DNA of 64,000 nt from Paraburkholderia sabiae (GTDB lineage: Bacteria > Pseudomonadota > Gammaproteobacteria > Burkholderiales > Burkholderiaceae). Location: the NCBI RefSeq assembly GCF_030412785.1, contig NZ_CP125295.1:2046001-2110000 (forward strand), given 5' to 3'. The position numbers and the translations under genes were made by a program. A model generated the notes under the pieces. The model was not told the DNA's origin, made no database searches, and worked only from the letters and a program-made list of their open reading frames with translations. Positions 55,351-63,453 of the stretch are shown here, in pieces. Every line of letters begins with the position of its first letter. The stretch's first letter is position 1.

Positions 55351-56439
55351 ATGACTCATCTGACTTTGCAAGCCGTCACGAAACAATTCGGCGCAGCACG
55401 TGCAGTCGACAGCGTCGACCTGACCGTCCCCGACGGCAAGCTCGTGTGCTTTCTCGGTCCTTCGGGCTGCGGCAAGACGACGTTGTTGCGGATGATCGCC
55501 GGGCTGGAAATGCCGAGCGCGGGCAGCATCACGTTCGCCGGAAACGACATCACACGCGTGCCCGCGAACCAGCGGGACTTCGGCATGGTGTTTCAGTCGC
55601 TCGCGCTGTTCCCGCATATGACGGTCGCGGAGAACATTGCGTATCCGCTGAAGCTGCGCAAGACGGGGAAGACGGAACAGACGCGACGCGTCGCCGAACT
55701 GCTCGATCTGATCCAGTTGCCGCATATGGCGGCACGCCCCGTCACACAGTTGTCCGGCGGTCAGCGGCAGCGGGTTGCCATTGCGCGCGCGATCGCGTCG
55801 TCGCCGAAACTGCTGTTGCTCGACGAGCCGCTCTCCGCCCTCGATGCGAAGCTGCGCGAAGCGATGCAGGTCGAGATTCGTTTGCTGCAGCAGCGGCTGG
55901 GCATCACGACGATCATGGTCACGCATGATCAGCGCGAAGCGATGACGATGGCCGACCTGATCGTCGTGATGGAAAAAGGGCGTATTGCGCAGGTCGGCAA
56001 GCCGCTCGATATCTACCGCGATCCCGTCAGCGAGTTCGTGGCGGATTTCATCGGTCTGGGCAACATCCTTCCCGTGACCTTCGACGGGCGAGGCGGTGCG
56101 AGTCTGCCCGGCGGCACGCAGATTACCGTCGCGAGTCCGGCGCGGGGTCTCGATGCGCGTGGCGATCTCCGTCTGCTGATCCGTCCGGAAGACGTGCACG
56201 TCCGTACGGCCAACGACGCCGTCCCGCAGACGCCGCGTGCGAACTGTCTGCCGGGAACCGTGACGTTCATTCGCGATGTGGGCGCGTCGCTGGAAGCGAC
56301 CATCGATTGCGCCGGGTTCACGCTCACAGCTGCAACTACGCCGCGCGAGACGCCCGGACTCGAACTGGGCATGCCTGTCATGGCGGAATTGCCGGCGCAT
56401 GCGTGCAAGCTCATTGCTGCACGGACTGCCGTGCATTGA
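55351..56439 (+). CDS. Polyamine-type ABC transporter ATPase (PotA-like)
   Basis: The 362-aa ATPase shows Walker A GPSGCGKT (36-43), Q loop VFQSLALFPHMTV, signature LSGGQRQRVAIARAI, Walker B LLLLDEPLSALDAKLR and a switch His in MVTHDQREA. A C-terminal TOBE domain (about 240-362) is typical of the PotA/MalK class and may bind regulators. Last gene of the importer. Confidence 0.94.
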   Translation: MTHLTLQAVTKQFGAARAVDSVDLTVPDGKLVCFLGPSGCGKTTLLRMIAGLEMPSAGSITFAGNDITRVPANQRDFGMVFQSLALFPHMTVAENIAYPLKLRKTGKTEQTRRVAELLDLIQLPHMAARPVTQLSGGQRQRVAIARAIASSPKLLLLDEPLSALDAKLREAMQVEIRLLQQRLGITTIMVTHDQREAMTMADLIVVMEKGRIAQVGKPLDIYRDPVSEFVADFIGLGNILPVTFDGRGGASLPGGTQITVASPARGLDARGDLRLLIRPEDVHVRTANDAVPQTPRANCLPGTVTFIRDVGASLEATIDCAGFTLTAATTPRETPGLELGMPVMAELPAHACKLIAARTAVH

Positions 56440-56615
56440 GGCGGTTGTTTATTCTTAGCCGTTCCATACATTTTCTATTGGATCGGATTGCTAATAAAGC
56501 AAAACCCACATCCGCAACTCCTGCGACTCGAATCCAGTCGCGTCAGTAAGCGCATACAGAGAAAGCGTATGACGCACTGCTCTCAAAGATGATGCATTTA
56601 AAGCGATAAAAAAGC

Positions 56616-56643
56616 TTGCATTCCACGTGCGGAAAACTATCTT
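56616..56643 (+). promoter_or_regulatory. Candidate promoter of the lacI-type gene
   Basis: TTGCAT and TATCTT are 16 bases apart in an AT-rich stretch, 43 bases before the LacI-type start codon, which itself follows GGAGGAG. The 246-bp gap contains no other feature I can name. Confidence 0.4.
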
Positions 56644-56685
56644 GAGTTAACAAAACGACTCTTCGCCTGGCACCGGAGGAGACCC

Positions 56686-57705
56686 ATGCCGGCTACACGG
56701 ATGATGATCGCGCGTCGTGCGGGCGTCAGTGTCGCCACGGTCGATCGTGTGCTTCGCGATGATCAGGGTGTTCGTCCCGAAACGGCTGAACGCGTCCATC
56801 TCGCGCTCGCGACACTGCGCGACGAGCGCGCGAGCCGTGGACGTCCGTCGAAGACCACGTCGTTCAGAGTCGCGTTCGTCTTACCGCAGATCAATTCCCG
56901 CTTTCTCGATCAGGTCGAGCGCGACATCGCGCTGTCGGCGAGTTATTTTCGCGAGCATCGTCTCGTCTCGTCGTTCTATCGTTGCGACCTGTCCAGTCAG
57001 CGCGACGCAACATCGCTCGCGCAGCAGCTGATCGATTACGACGCGCTCGTGCTCGTGCCGCTCGATTACCCGTGGATCGAACGGATGATTCAGGACATGA
57101 CCGATGCGAACGTGCCTGTCGTCACGGTCTTTTCCGATTTGCCGTCGAGCGCGCGCGCCGCATATGTCGGCGTCGATAACCGCATCGCGGGACGAACGGC
57201 GGGGCTGCTGATGGGGCGCTTCGTCGGCTCCCGCATCGGCACGGTCGCCGTGCTGTCGGCGTCGTCGCGTCTGCACGATCAGCTCGAACGCCGCATCGGT
57301 TTCGCTCAGGTTCTCGAAGAGGATTTTCGCAACCTGCGCTGGCTGACCGAGCCCGATTTCGCCGAGGACGACGGCAGCGCGGGTCTCGCCGTGCAGGGCT
57401 TATTGGCCGGACACCCGGATCTGGTCGGCGTCTACGTGACGGGCGGCGGTATTTCGGGCATCGCGGCAACGTTGCAGGAATCGGGCGACAAGGCGCGCGT
57501 CGTACTGATCGGCCACGAATGCACGGCCGACACGCGCGCCCAACTGTCGGAGCGGGCGATCGACGTGATCCTCGATCAGGACGTGCGCGGCATCGTCCAT
57601 CTGGCGGGACTCGCCGCCCTCAATTTTCTGAACGACGTGCGCGGCGTGCCCGCGATCCCGACGCCCGAAACCCGTATTTATCTTCGTGAGAATGCGCATG
57701 CCTGA
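56686..57705 (+). CDS. LacI-family transcriptional regulator
   Basis: The 339-aa protein has an N-terminal HTH (IARRAGVSVATVDRVLRDDQ, VDRVL being the operator-recognition helix end) and a periplasmic-binding-protein-like sensor domain (about 60-330, with RVAFVLPQINSRF and VGVYVTGGGISG). It binds DNA as a dimer and lets go, or holds on, when a sugar binds. It lies directly before the sugar/polyol importer operon on the same strand, with 113 bases between, and is the likely local regulator. Confidence 0.93.
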   Translation: MPATRMMIARRAGVSVATVDRVLRDDQGVRPETAERVHLALATLRDERASRGRPSKTTSFRVAFVLPQINSRFLDQVERDIALSASYFREHRLVSSFYRCDLSSQRDATSLAQQLIDYDALVLVPLDYPWIERMIQDMTDANVPVVTVFSDLPSSARAAYVGVDNRIAGRTAGLLMGRFVGSRIGTVAVLSASSRLHDQLERRIGFAQVLEEDFRNLRWLTEPDFAEDDGSAGLAVQGLLAGHPDLVGVYVTGGGISGIAATLQESGDKARVVLIGHECTADTRAQLSERAIDVILDQDVRGIVHLAGLAALNFLNDVRGVPAIPTPETRIYLRENAHA

Positions 57706-57751
57706 AGCTCGCGACACGCGGACGATCTGCCAGGTCCGCCAGAGCCGAATG

Positions 57752-57774
57752 CAGCGTCCGGCGCATGGACGCTG
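57752..57774. promoter_or_regulatory. 8-bp inverted repeat between lacI-type gene and importer operon
   Basis: CAGCGTCC and GGACGCTG are perfect complements around a 7-base centre, 45 bases before the binding-protein gene start. Candidate operator or transcript hairpin. It does not look like the usual LacI-family site with central CG, so an RNA role is equally possible. Confidence 0.35.
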
Positions 57775-57818
57775 TCTGTGATCAGGTTGGAGACCCGACA
57801 GAGACAAGGAGAAGGCAT

Positions 57819-59150
57819 ATGTTACGTCTTACGTCAGCAAGGGTAATCGCGGCCGTCCTGGCGTCGCTGGGAATAGGCTTCGGATCGGCGGCGCATGCGC
57901 AAGGCAAGCAGTTGACGCTGTGTTGGGCTGCGTGGGATCCCGCCAATGCGCTCGTCGAATTGTCGAAAGACTTTACGGCGAAAACGGGAATCGCGATGAA
58001 GTTCGAATTCGTGCCGTGGACGAGTTACGCGGATCGCTTCCTCAACGAACTGAATTCGCATGGAAAGCTGTGCGATCTCATCATCGGCGACAGTCAGTGG
58101 ATCGGCGGGGCGGCTGTGAACGGACACTACGTGAAGCTGAACGACTTCTTCGACAAGAACAAGATATCGATGAACGACTTCGTGCCTGCAACCGTGGTGG
58201 GCTACGCAGAATGGCCGAAGAACACGCCGAACTACTGGGCGCTGCCCGCGATGGCGGATGCCGTCGGGTGGACCTACCGCAAAGACTGGTTTGCAAGGCC
58301 CGAACTGCGCGCGGAGTTCAAGCAGAAGTACAAGCGCGAACTCGAACCGCCGACCACGATGGACGAACTCAAGCAGACAGCGGAGTTCTTCCAGGGCCGC
58401 AAGATCGACGGAAAGACCGTGTATGGCGTGTATATCTTCACGGAGCGCGGTTCGGAAGGGATCACGATGGGCGTGACCAACATGCTTTACAACTTCGGCT
58501 TCGAATATCAGGATCCGAAGAAACCGTATCACCTCGACGGCTACGTGAATTCGCCCGGTGCGATAAAAGGACTGGAGTTCTATAAGGCGCTTTACAAATG
58601 CTGCACTGCGCCCGGCATGACGAACGCCTACATGCAGGAAGGACTCGATGCGTTCAAGTCGGGGCAGGTCGCGATGCAGATGAACTGGTTTGCCTTCTTC
58701 CCGGGTCTGTACAAGGATCCGAATGTCGGCGGCGACAAGATCGGCTTCTTCGTCAATCCGAAGGAAACGAAGCAGTTCACGCAACTCGGCGGACAAGGCA
58801 TTTCCGTCGTGTCGTACTCGGATCACAAGGCGGACGCACTCGAATATATCAAGTGGTTTGCGCAGCCGGATGTCCAGAAGAAGTGGTGGCAACTCGGCGG
58901 CTATTCGGCGGCGAAGTCGGTCGTGGACGCGCCCGATTTTCCGAAAAGCGCGCCGTTCGCGCCCGCGTTCCTGAAGTCGATGTCGATCGTCAAGGACTTC
59001 TGGGCCGAGCCCGCGTACGCCGAACTGCTGCTCGACATGCAAAAGCGCGTGCATGACTACGTGGTCGCCGACAAAGGTACCGCGAAAGAAGCGCTCGATC
59101 TGCTGGTGAAGGACTGGAACAAGGTCTTCAAGGCAGAAGGAAAGAACTAG
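57819..59150 (+). CDS. Sugar/polyol ABC transporter substrate-binding protein
   Basis: The 443-aa protein has a signal peptide (about 1-28, cut after AHA) and the family-1 binding fold: LTLCWAAWDPANALVELSKDFT, VPWTSYADRFLNEL and LIIGDSQWIGGA. This type carries sugars, glycerol-like compounds and polyols. ATG 57819 follows AAGGAGAAGG. Two cysteines (in YKCCTAP) are adjacent, which is unusual. First structural gene of the operon that leads to the DhaL-type kinase. Confidence 0.92.
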   Translation: MLRLTSARVIAAVLASLGIGFGSAAHAQGKQLTLCWAAWDPANALVELSKDFTAKTGIAMKFEFVPWTSYADRFLNELNSHGKLCDLIIGDSQWIGGAAVNGHYVKLNDFFDKNKISMNDFVPATVVGYAEWPKNTPNYWALPAMADAVGWTYRKDWFARPELRAEFKQKYKRELEPPTTMDELKQTAEFFQGRKIDGKTVYGVYIFTERGSEGITMGVTNMLYNFGFEYQDPKKPYHLDGYVNSPGAIKGLEFYKALYKCCTAPGMTNAYMQEGLDAFKSGQVAMQMNWFAFFPGLYKDPNVGGDKIGFFVNPKETKQFTQLGGQGISVVSYSDHKADALEYIKWFAQPDVQKKWWQLGGYSAAKSVVDAPDFPKSAPFAPAFLKSMSIVKDFWAEPAYAELLLDMQKRVHDYVVADKGTAKEALDLLVKDWNKVFKAEGKN

Positions 59151-59170
59151 AAGATCAGGGTCCATGAACG

Positions 59171-59207
59171 CGCGGACGGGCGGGGCGACCGAACCCGACC
59201 GTCCGCG
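59171..59207 (+). other. Perfect 9-bp stem-loop after the binding-protein gene
   Basis: CGCGGACGG and CCGTCCGCG pair fully around a 19-base loop, 20 bases after the stop and 18 before the first permease start. Such intercistronic hairpins often protect the binding-protein mRNA and so keep it in excess over the permeases. Confidence 0.5.
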
Positions 59208-59224
59208 ATGGAAAGGAGTCGGGC

Positions 59225-60181
59225 ATGTTGGCGAACAAGCCTTTTCCACCGGAAGGATTGCAGACGAAAGTGCAGACGCGCGCGAGCACGCGCCTGCGCG
59301 GACTGTCCGACCGGACTATCGCGTGGCTGTTCATTCTTCCGACCATCGTGCTGCTGCTCGCCATCAACATCTTTCCGTTGATCTGGGCATTGCGGCTGTC
59401 GTTCACGAATTTCAAGTCGAACATGCCGAGCGTGCCCGCGCGTCCGGTTGGCATCGACAACTACACGGACATCCTCACCGACGAAGACATCTGGTACGCG
59501 ATGCAGGTGACGGCACGCTTCGTGTTCTGGTCCGTCGGGCTGGAAGTGCTGCTCGGCTTCGGGCTGGCGCTGCTGATCAACCGGCAGTTTCGCGGCCATA
59601 GTTTCTGGACCACGCTGATCCTGCTGCCGATGATGCTGTCGCCCGCCGTGGTCGGCAACTTCTGGACCTTTCTGTTGCAGCCGCAGACGGGTCTGTTCAA
59701 CGACATCGTCAGTTTCTTCACGGGCATTCCGCCGAACTCGTTTCAGATGATCGGCGACGTGCCGCTTGCGCCGTGGACCATCGTCATGGTCGATACATGG
59801 ATGTGGACGCCGTACGTGATGCTGATCTGTCTCGCGGGTTTGCGTTCGATCCCGGACTACATCTACGAGGCCGCCGAAGTAGACCGTGCTTCGCCGTGGC
59901 GCCAGTTCTGGTCGATTACGCTGCCGATGACGTTGCCGTTCCTGATGCTCGCGATCCTGTTTCGCGGTATCGAGAACTTCAAGATGTTCGACATGGTGAA
60001 CCTGCTGACTTCGGGTGGTCCCGGCTCGGTCACGGAAACCGTCTCCATCACGCTCAAGCGCGCCGCCTTCGAAAAGTGGCAGACGGGCTATTCGTCCGCG
60101 CTCGCGATCATTCTGTTCGTGGTCGTGTTCGGCGCCGCGAACATCTATGTGAAAGCACTCAACCGGGTGAAACAGCGATGA
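59225..60181 (+). CDS. Sugar/polyol ABC transporter permease 1
   Basis: The 318-aa protein has six helices and the EAA loop EAAEVDRASPWRQFWSITLPMTLPF, typical of the MalF/UgpA permease family. N-terminal ~30 residues are cytoplasmic and basic. AAAGGAG precedes ATG 59225. It overlaps the second permease by 4 bases. Confidence 0.94.
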   Translation: MLANKPFPPEGLQTKVQTRASTRLRGLSDRTIAWLFILPTIVLLLAINIFPLIWALRLSFTNFKSNMPSVPARPVGIDNYTDILTDEDIWYAMQVTARFVFWSVGLEVLLGFGLALLINRQFRGHSFWTTLILLPMMLSPAVVGNFWTFLLQPQTGLFNDIVSFFTGIPPNSFQMIGDVPLAPWTIVMVDTWMWTPYVMLICLAGLRSIPDYIYEAAEVDRASPWRQFWSITLPMTLPFLMLAILFRGIENFKMFDMVNLLTSGGPGSVTETVSITLKRAAFEKWQTGYSSALAIILFVVVFGAANIYVKALNRVKQR

Positions 60182-61131
60182 CAGACCTCGCGCTTCAGCA
60201 GTCAGTGGTGGCCGCGTCGCCGCGCAGCAAGAGATTTGCTGCCGTCGTCGTGATCGCCTATGCGCTGATTGCAACGCTGCCGATCCTGTGGATCATCCTG
60301 ACGAGCTTCAAGACGCAGGAGGACGCGATTGCGTATCCGCCCGTCGTGGTGTTTCATCCGTCGATGGAAGGTTACGTCAATCTCTTCACGATCCGCTCGC
60401 GGCAGACGCCGGAGTTCATCGCGAGCTTGCCGCCCGCGCAGACGTGGTACGACCGCGACGTGCGAAAGCGCAATATGGTGATTGCGGGACCGTCGAAAGT
60501 ATTGCCGCGCTTCGTCAACTCACTCGTGATCGGCTTCGGTTCGACGTTTCTCGCCGTCTTTCTCGGCACGCTCGCAGCGTATGCCTTCTCGCGTTTCAAG
60601 GTTCCGCTTGCCGACGATCTGCTGTTCTTCATTCTGTCCACGCGGATGATGCCGCCCATTGCCGTCGCGATACCCATCTATCTGATGTATCGAGCGCTCG
60701 GTCTCTCGGACAGCTATCTGGGCATGATCGTGCTCTACACGGCCGTGAATGTGTCGTTGGCGGTATGGCTGCTCAAGGGCTTCATCGACGAAATTCCGCG
60801 CGAGTATGAAGAAGCCGCGCTCGTCGACGGATACACGCGCCTGCAGGCATTCGTCAAGGTCGTGCTGCCGCAGGCGATTACCGGCATCGCGGCGACGGCC
60901 ATTTTCTGCCTGATCTTCGCGTGGAACGAGTACGCATTCGCGTTGCTGCTGACGAGCGGCGACGCGCAAACCATGCCGCCGTTCATTCCGTTCATCATCG
61001 GCGAAGGCGGGCAGGACTGGCCGGCCGTCGCGGCCGCCACGACGCTGTTCGTGCTGCCCATCCTGATCTTCACCGTCGTGCTGCGCAAGCACCTGTTGCG
61101 CGGCATCACCTTCGGAGCGGTGCGCAAATGA
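60178..61131 (+). CDS. Sugar/polyol ABC transporter permease 2
   Basis: The 317-aa protein has six helices and EAA loop EEAALVDGYTRLQAFVKVVLPQAITG, MalG/UgpE class. A loop of about 60 residues after the first helix (FTIRSRQTPEFIASLPPAQTW region) is longer than usual in MalG. It overlaps the 64-aa gene by 4 bases. Confidence 0.94.
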   Translation: MTDLALQQSVVAASPRSKRFAAVVVIAYALIATLPILWIILTSFKTQEDAIAYPPVVVFHPSMEGYVNLFTIRSRQTPEFIASLPPAQTWYDRDVRKRNMVIAGPSKVLPRFVNSLVIGFGSTFLAVFLGTLAAYAFSRFKVPLADDLLFFILSTRMMPPIAVAIPIYLMYRALGLSDSYLGMIVLYTAVNVSLAVWLLKGFIDEIPREYEEAALVDGYTRLQAFVKVVLPQAITGIAATAIFCLIFAWNEYAFALLLTSGDAQTMPPFIPFIIGEGGQDWPAVAAATTLFVLPILIFTVVLRKHLLRGITFGAVRK

Positions 61132-61322
61132 AAGTCCAATCCACCATGCCGCGCCGCCGTCTTTTCCGCCGGCGCTATTGCGAGGGCGCATCGACGGTGC
61201 TCATCGGCGTCGGCATCGCGATGCTGGTCCAGCCGTTCACCGTCGATCTCTACACCTGGTCGTTTCCTGTGATTCTGGTGGGTGCGCTGGCCTTCGTCGT
61301 GACCAGCCACTTTCCGGAGTGA
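61128..61322 (+). CDS. Small membrane protein in the importer operon, 64 aa
   Basis: A basic N-terminus (PRRRLFRRRYC) is followed by two hydrophobic segments (STVLIGVGIAMLVQPF about 22-37 and FPVILVGALAFVVTSHF about 46-62) in a hairpin layout. Its ATG overlaps the permease stop by 4 bases (ATGA), and the ATPase gene starts 4 bases after its stop, so it is in the translated operon. I do not recognise a named family. It may be an accessory subunit of the importer, like the small membrane proteins seen in some glycerol and polyol ABC operons (inference). Confidence 0.75.
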   Translation: MKVQSTMPRRRLFRRRYCEGASTVLIGVGIAMLVQPFTVDLYTWSFPVILVGALAFVVTSHFPE

Positions 61323-61325
61323 GCC

Positions 61326-62441
61326 ATGTCGACGATCGTACTTTCCCGGCTGCATAAACGCTTCGGCGATTTCACCGCCGTGCGCGATACGAATCTCACC
61401 GTCGGCAACGGCCGTTTCGTGGTGCTGCTAGGACCTTCCGGCTGCGGCAAAACCACGACGTTGCGCATGATCGCCGGGCTTGAACTGCCGACGTCGGGCC
61501 AGATTCTGATCGATGGCGAAGACGTGACGGCGTTGCGGGCGCGTCAACGCGACATCGCGTTCGTGTTCCAGATGTTCGCGCTTTATCCGCATATGACGGT
61601 GCGCAACAACATCGCATTTCCGCTGAAGAACGAGGGCATTACGCGCCGCGAAATCGCGGAGCGCGTCGATGCGGCCGCGCGCATGCTGCGCATCGACACG
61701 CTGCTGGATCGCAAGACGGGTGGATTGTCGGGCGGCGACCGGCAGCGCGTGGCATTGGGGCGCGCGATCGTACGACATCCCAAGGCCTTTCTGATGGACG
61801 AACCGCTCGGCACGCTGGACGCGGACTTCCGCGAACTGATGTGTCTGGAGCTGCGCAAGCTGCACAACACGCTCAATGCGACGACGGTGTACGTCACGCA
61901 CGATCAGCGGGAAGCGATGGCGATGGCCGACGACATCGTCGTGATGAATGGTGGCGAAGTGCTGCAATCCGCGTCGCCGCATGAGATCTATCACTTCCCC
62001 GCGACTGTGTTCGTCGGCAGCTTCATCGGCAGCCCGCCGATGAACTTTCTGGCCGTCGACGGCGACGTCGATGCGGGAACGGAATCGGTCATGCTCGGTG
62101 GCGTGGCCGTCGCCGTGCCGCGCACCGACGCGTCTGCTGCGCACGCGCTGCTCGGCGTGCGTCCCGAGCATGTCGTGATCGACGAGCAAGGCGCATTGCG
62201 TGGTCGTGTGATCGCCGACGAGTATCTCGGCTCGCATCAGATTCTGGTCGTCGAGACTGCGCTTGGCGTCGTGCGCGTCAGAGTCGGCAAGGACGCAGGT
62301 CGGGCCGCGGGATCGCAGGTCGGTCTGTCGTTTCGCAAGGAGCGCACGCTGCTGTACGACGCATCGAGCGGCAAGCTGCTGCCCTGTGCGGCGCGGCAGA
62401 CGGCCATCAATGGGAGCGGCAATGGAGGCGCTTATGTCTGA
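61326..62441 (+). CDS. Sugar/polyol ABC transporter ATPase 1 (UgpC/MalK class)
   Basis: The 371-aa protein has Walker A GPSGCGKTTTL, Q loop VFQMFALYPHMTV, signature LSGGDRQRVALGRAI, Walker B AFLMDEPLGTLDADFRE and switch His in VTHDQREA. The D loop reads LGTLDADFRE where most family members have LSNLDAKLR. A TOBE-type C-terminus is present. It is the first of two different ATPases in the operon, so the importer may run with an ATPase heterodimer. Confidence 0.93.
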   Translation: MSTIVLSRLHKRFGDFTAVRDTNLTVGNGRFVVLLGPSGCGKTTTLRMIAGLELPTSGQILIDGEDVTALRARQRDIAFVFQMFALYPHMTVRNNIAFPLKNEGITRREIAERVDAAARMLRIDTLLDRKTGGLSGGDRQRVALGRAIVRHPKAFLMDEPLGTLDADFRELMCLELRKLHNTLNATTVYVTHDQREAMAMADDIVVMNGGEVLQSASPHEIYHFPATVFVGSFIGSPPMNFLAVDGDVDAGTESVMLGGVAVAVPRTDASAAHALLGVRPEHVVIDEQGALRGRVIADEYLGSHQILVVETALGVVRVRVGKDAGRAAGSQVGLSFRKERTLLYDASSGKLLPCAARQTAINGSGNGGAYV

Positions 62442-63453
62442 GATTCGCTTGCACGGCGTGACGAAGCGATTCGGCGATATCGTCGCGGTGAACGATGTGT
62501 CGATCGACGTGAAAGAGGGCGAGTTCGTCGTGCTGCTCGGACCGAGCGGCGCGGGCAAGACCACCACGTTGCGGCTCATCGCCGGTCTCGAACGTCCCGA
62601 CGATGGCGACATATTCATTGATGGAGAAGCCGCCACGACAATGCATCCTGCCGACCGCGACGTTGCTTTCGTCTTTCAGCAGTATTCGCTGTATCCGCAT
62701 CTGACGGTGTTCGGCAACCTGGCTTTTCCACTGCGTTCTCCACGTCGACGCGTGAGCGAGGCGGAAGTCACGGCGCGCGTGCAGGCCGTCGCGCAAATGC
62801 TGCATATCGAGTCGAAGCTCGGCAACCTGGCGACGCATCTGTCGGGCGGCGAGATGCAGCGCGTCGCCATCGGGCGGGCGCTCGTGCGGCAGCCGAAAGT
62901 CTTCCTGATGGACGAGCCGCTGTCGTCGCTCGATGCGAAGCTGCGCGAGGAATTGCGGATCGAACTGAAGCGGCTGCATCGCACGATCGGCGCGACGATC
63001 ATCTACGTGACGCACGATCAGGTTGAGGCCACGACGCTCGCGGATCGCATCGGGATACTCGAACATGGCCGCATCGTGCAGATGGGTGCGCCGCGCGAAG
63101 TGTACGGCGACCCGGCTTCGCTGAGCGCGGCGCAACGGCTCGGCTCGCCGCCGATCAACCTGCTGCCCGCTGTTCTGTTCGATCCGGCTGCGATGCCCGA
63201 GGGCACGTCCACGGTCGCGATCCGTCCTGAGGATATCGTGCTGCACGCTCCCGACACCTGCGACGCGCTCAACCTTCGCGTGCTCGAATATTCACCGCTT
63301 CGGCATCTGCTGATTCTGGATCGCGACGGCACCGCGATTGCCGCAACGACGATGACCGAACGCAATTTCGTGCCGGGGCAAATGGTCGGCGTGTCGCTGC
63401 CCCCGCGCAGCCTTCTCTATTTCCGCTCCGACGGCAGGAGGATTCCGGCATGA
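62434..63453 (+). CDS. Sugar/polyol ABC transporter ATPase 2
   Basis: From ATG 62434 (GGAGG 5 bases before) the 339-aa protein has Walker A GPSGAGKTTTL, signature LSGGEMQRVAIGRAL, Walker B VFLMDEPLSSLDAKLRE and switch His in VTHDQVEA. TOBE-type C-terminus. It overlaps ATPase 1 by 8 bases and the kinase gene by 4. A start at 62422 (MEAL) is possible. Confidence 0.93.
   Translation: MSEIRLHGVTKRFGDIVAVNDVSIDVKEGEFVVLLGPSGAGKTTTLRLIAGLERPDDGDIFIDGEAATTMHPADRDVAFVFQQYSLYPHLTVFGNLAFPLRSPRRRVSEAEVTARVQAVAQMLHIESKLGNLATHLSGGEMQRVAIGRALVRQPKVFLMDEPLSSLDAKLREELRIELKRLHRTIGATIIYVTHDQVEATTLADRIGILEHGRIVQMGAPREVYGDPASLSAAQRLGSPPINLLPAVLFDPAAMPEGTSTVAIRPEDIVLHAPDTCDALNLRVLEYSPLRHLLILDRDGTAIAATTMTERNFVPGQMVGVSLPPRSLLYFRSDGRRIPA

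Noticed and set aside
61131..61140. Partial match to the ATTGGACTTTGGTC motif on the minus strand
   Set aside because: Only 10 of 14 bases, inside the coding start of the 64-aa gene; expected by chance.
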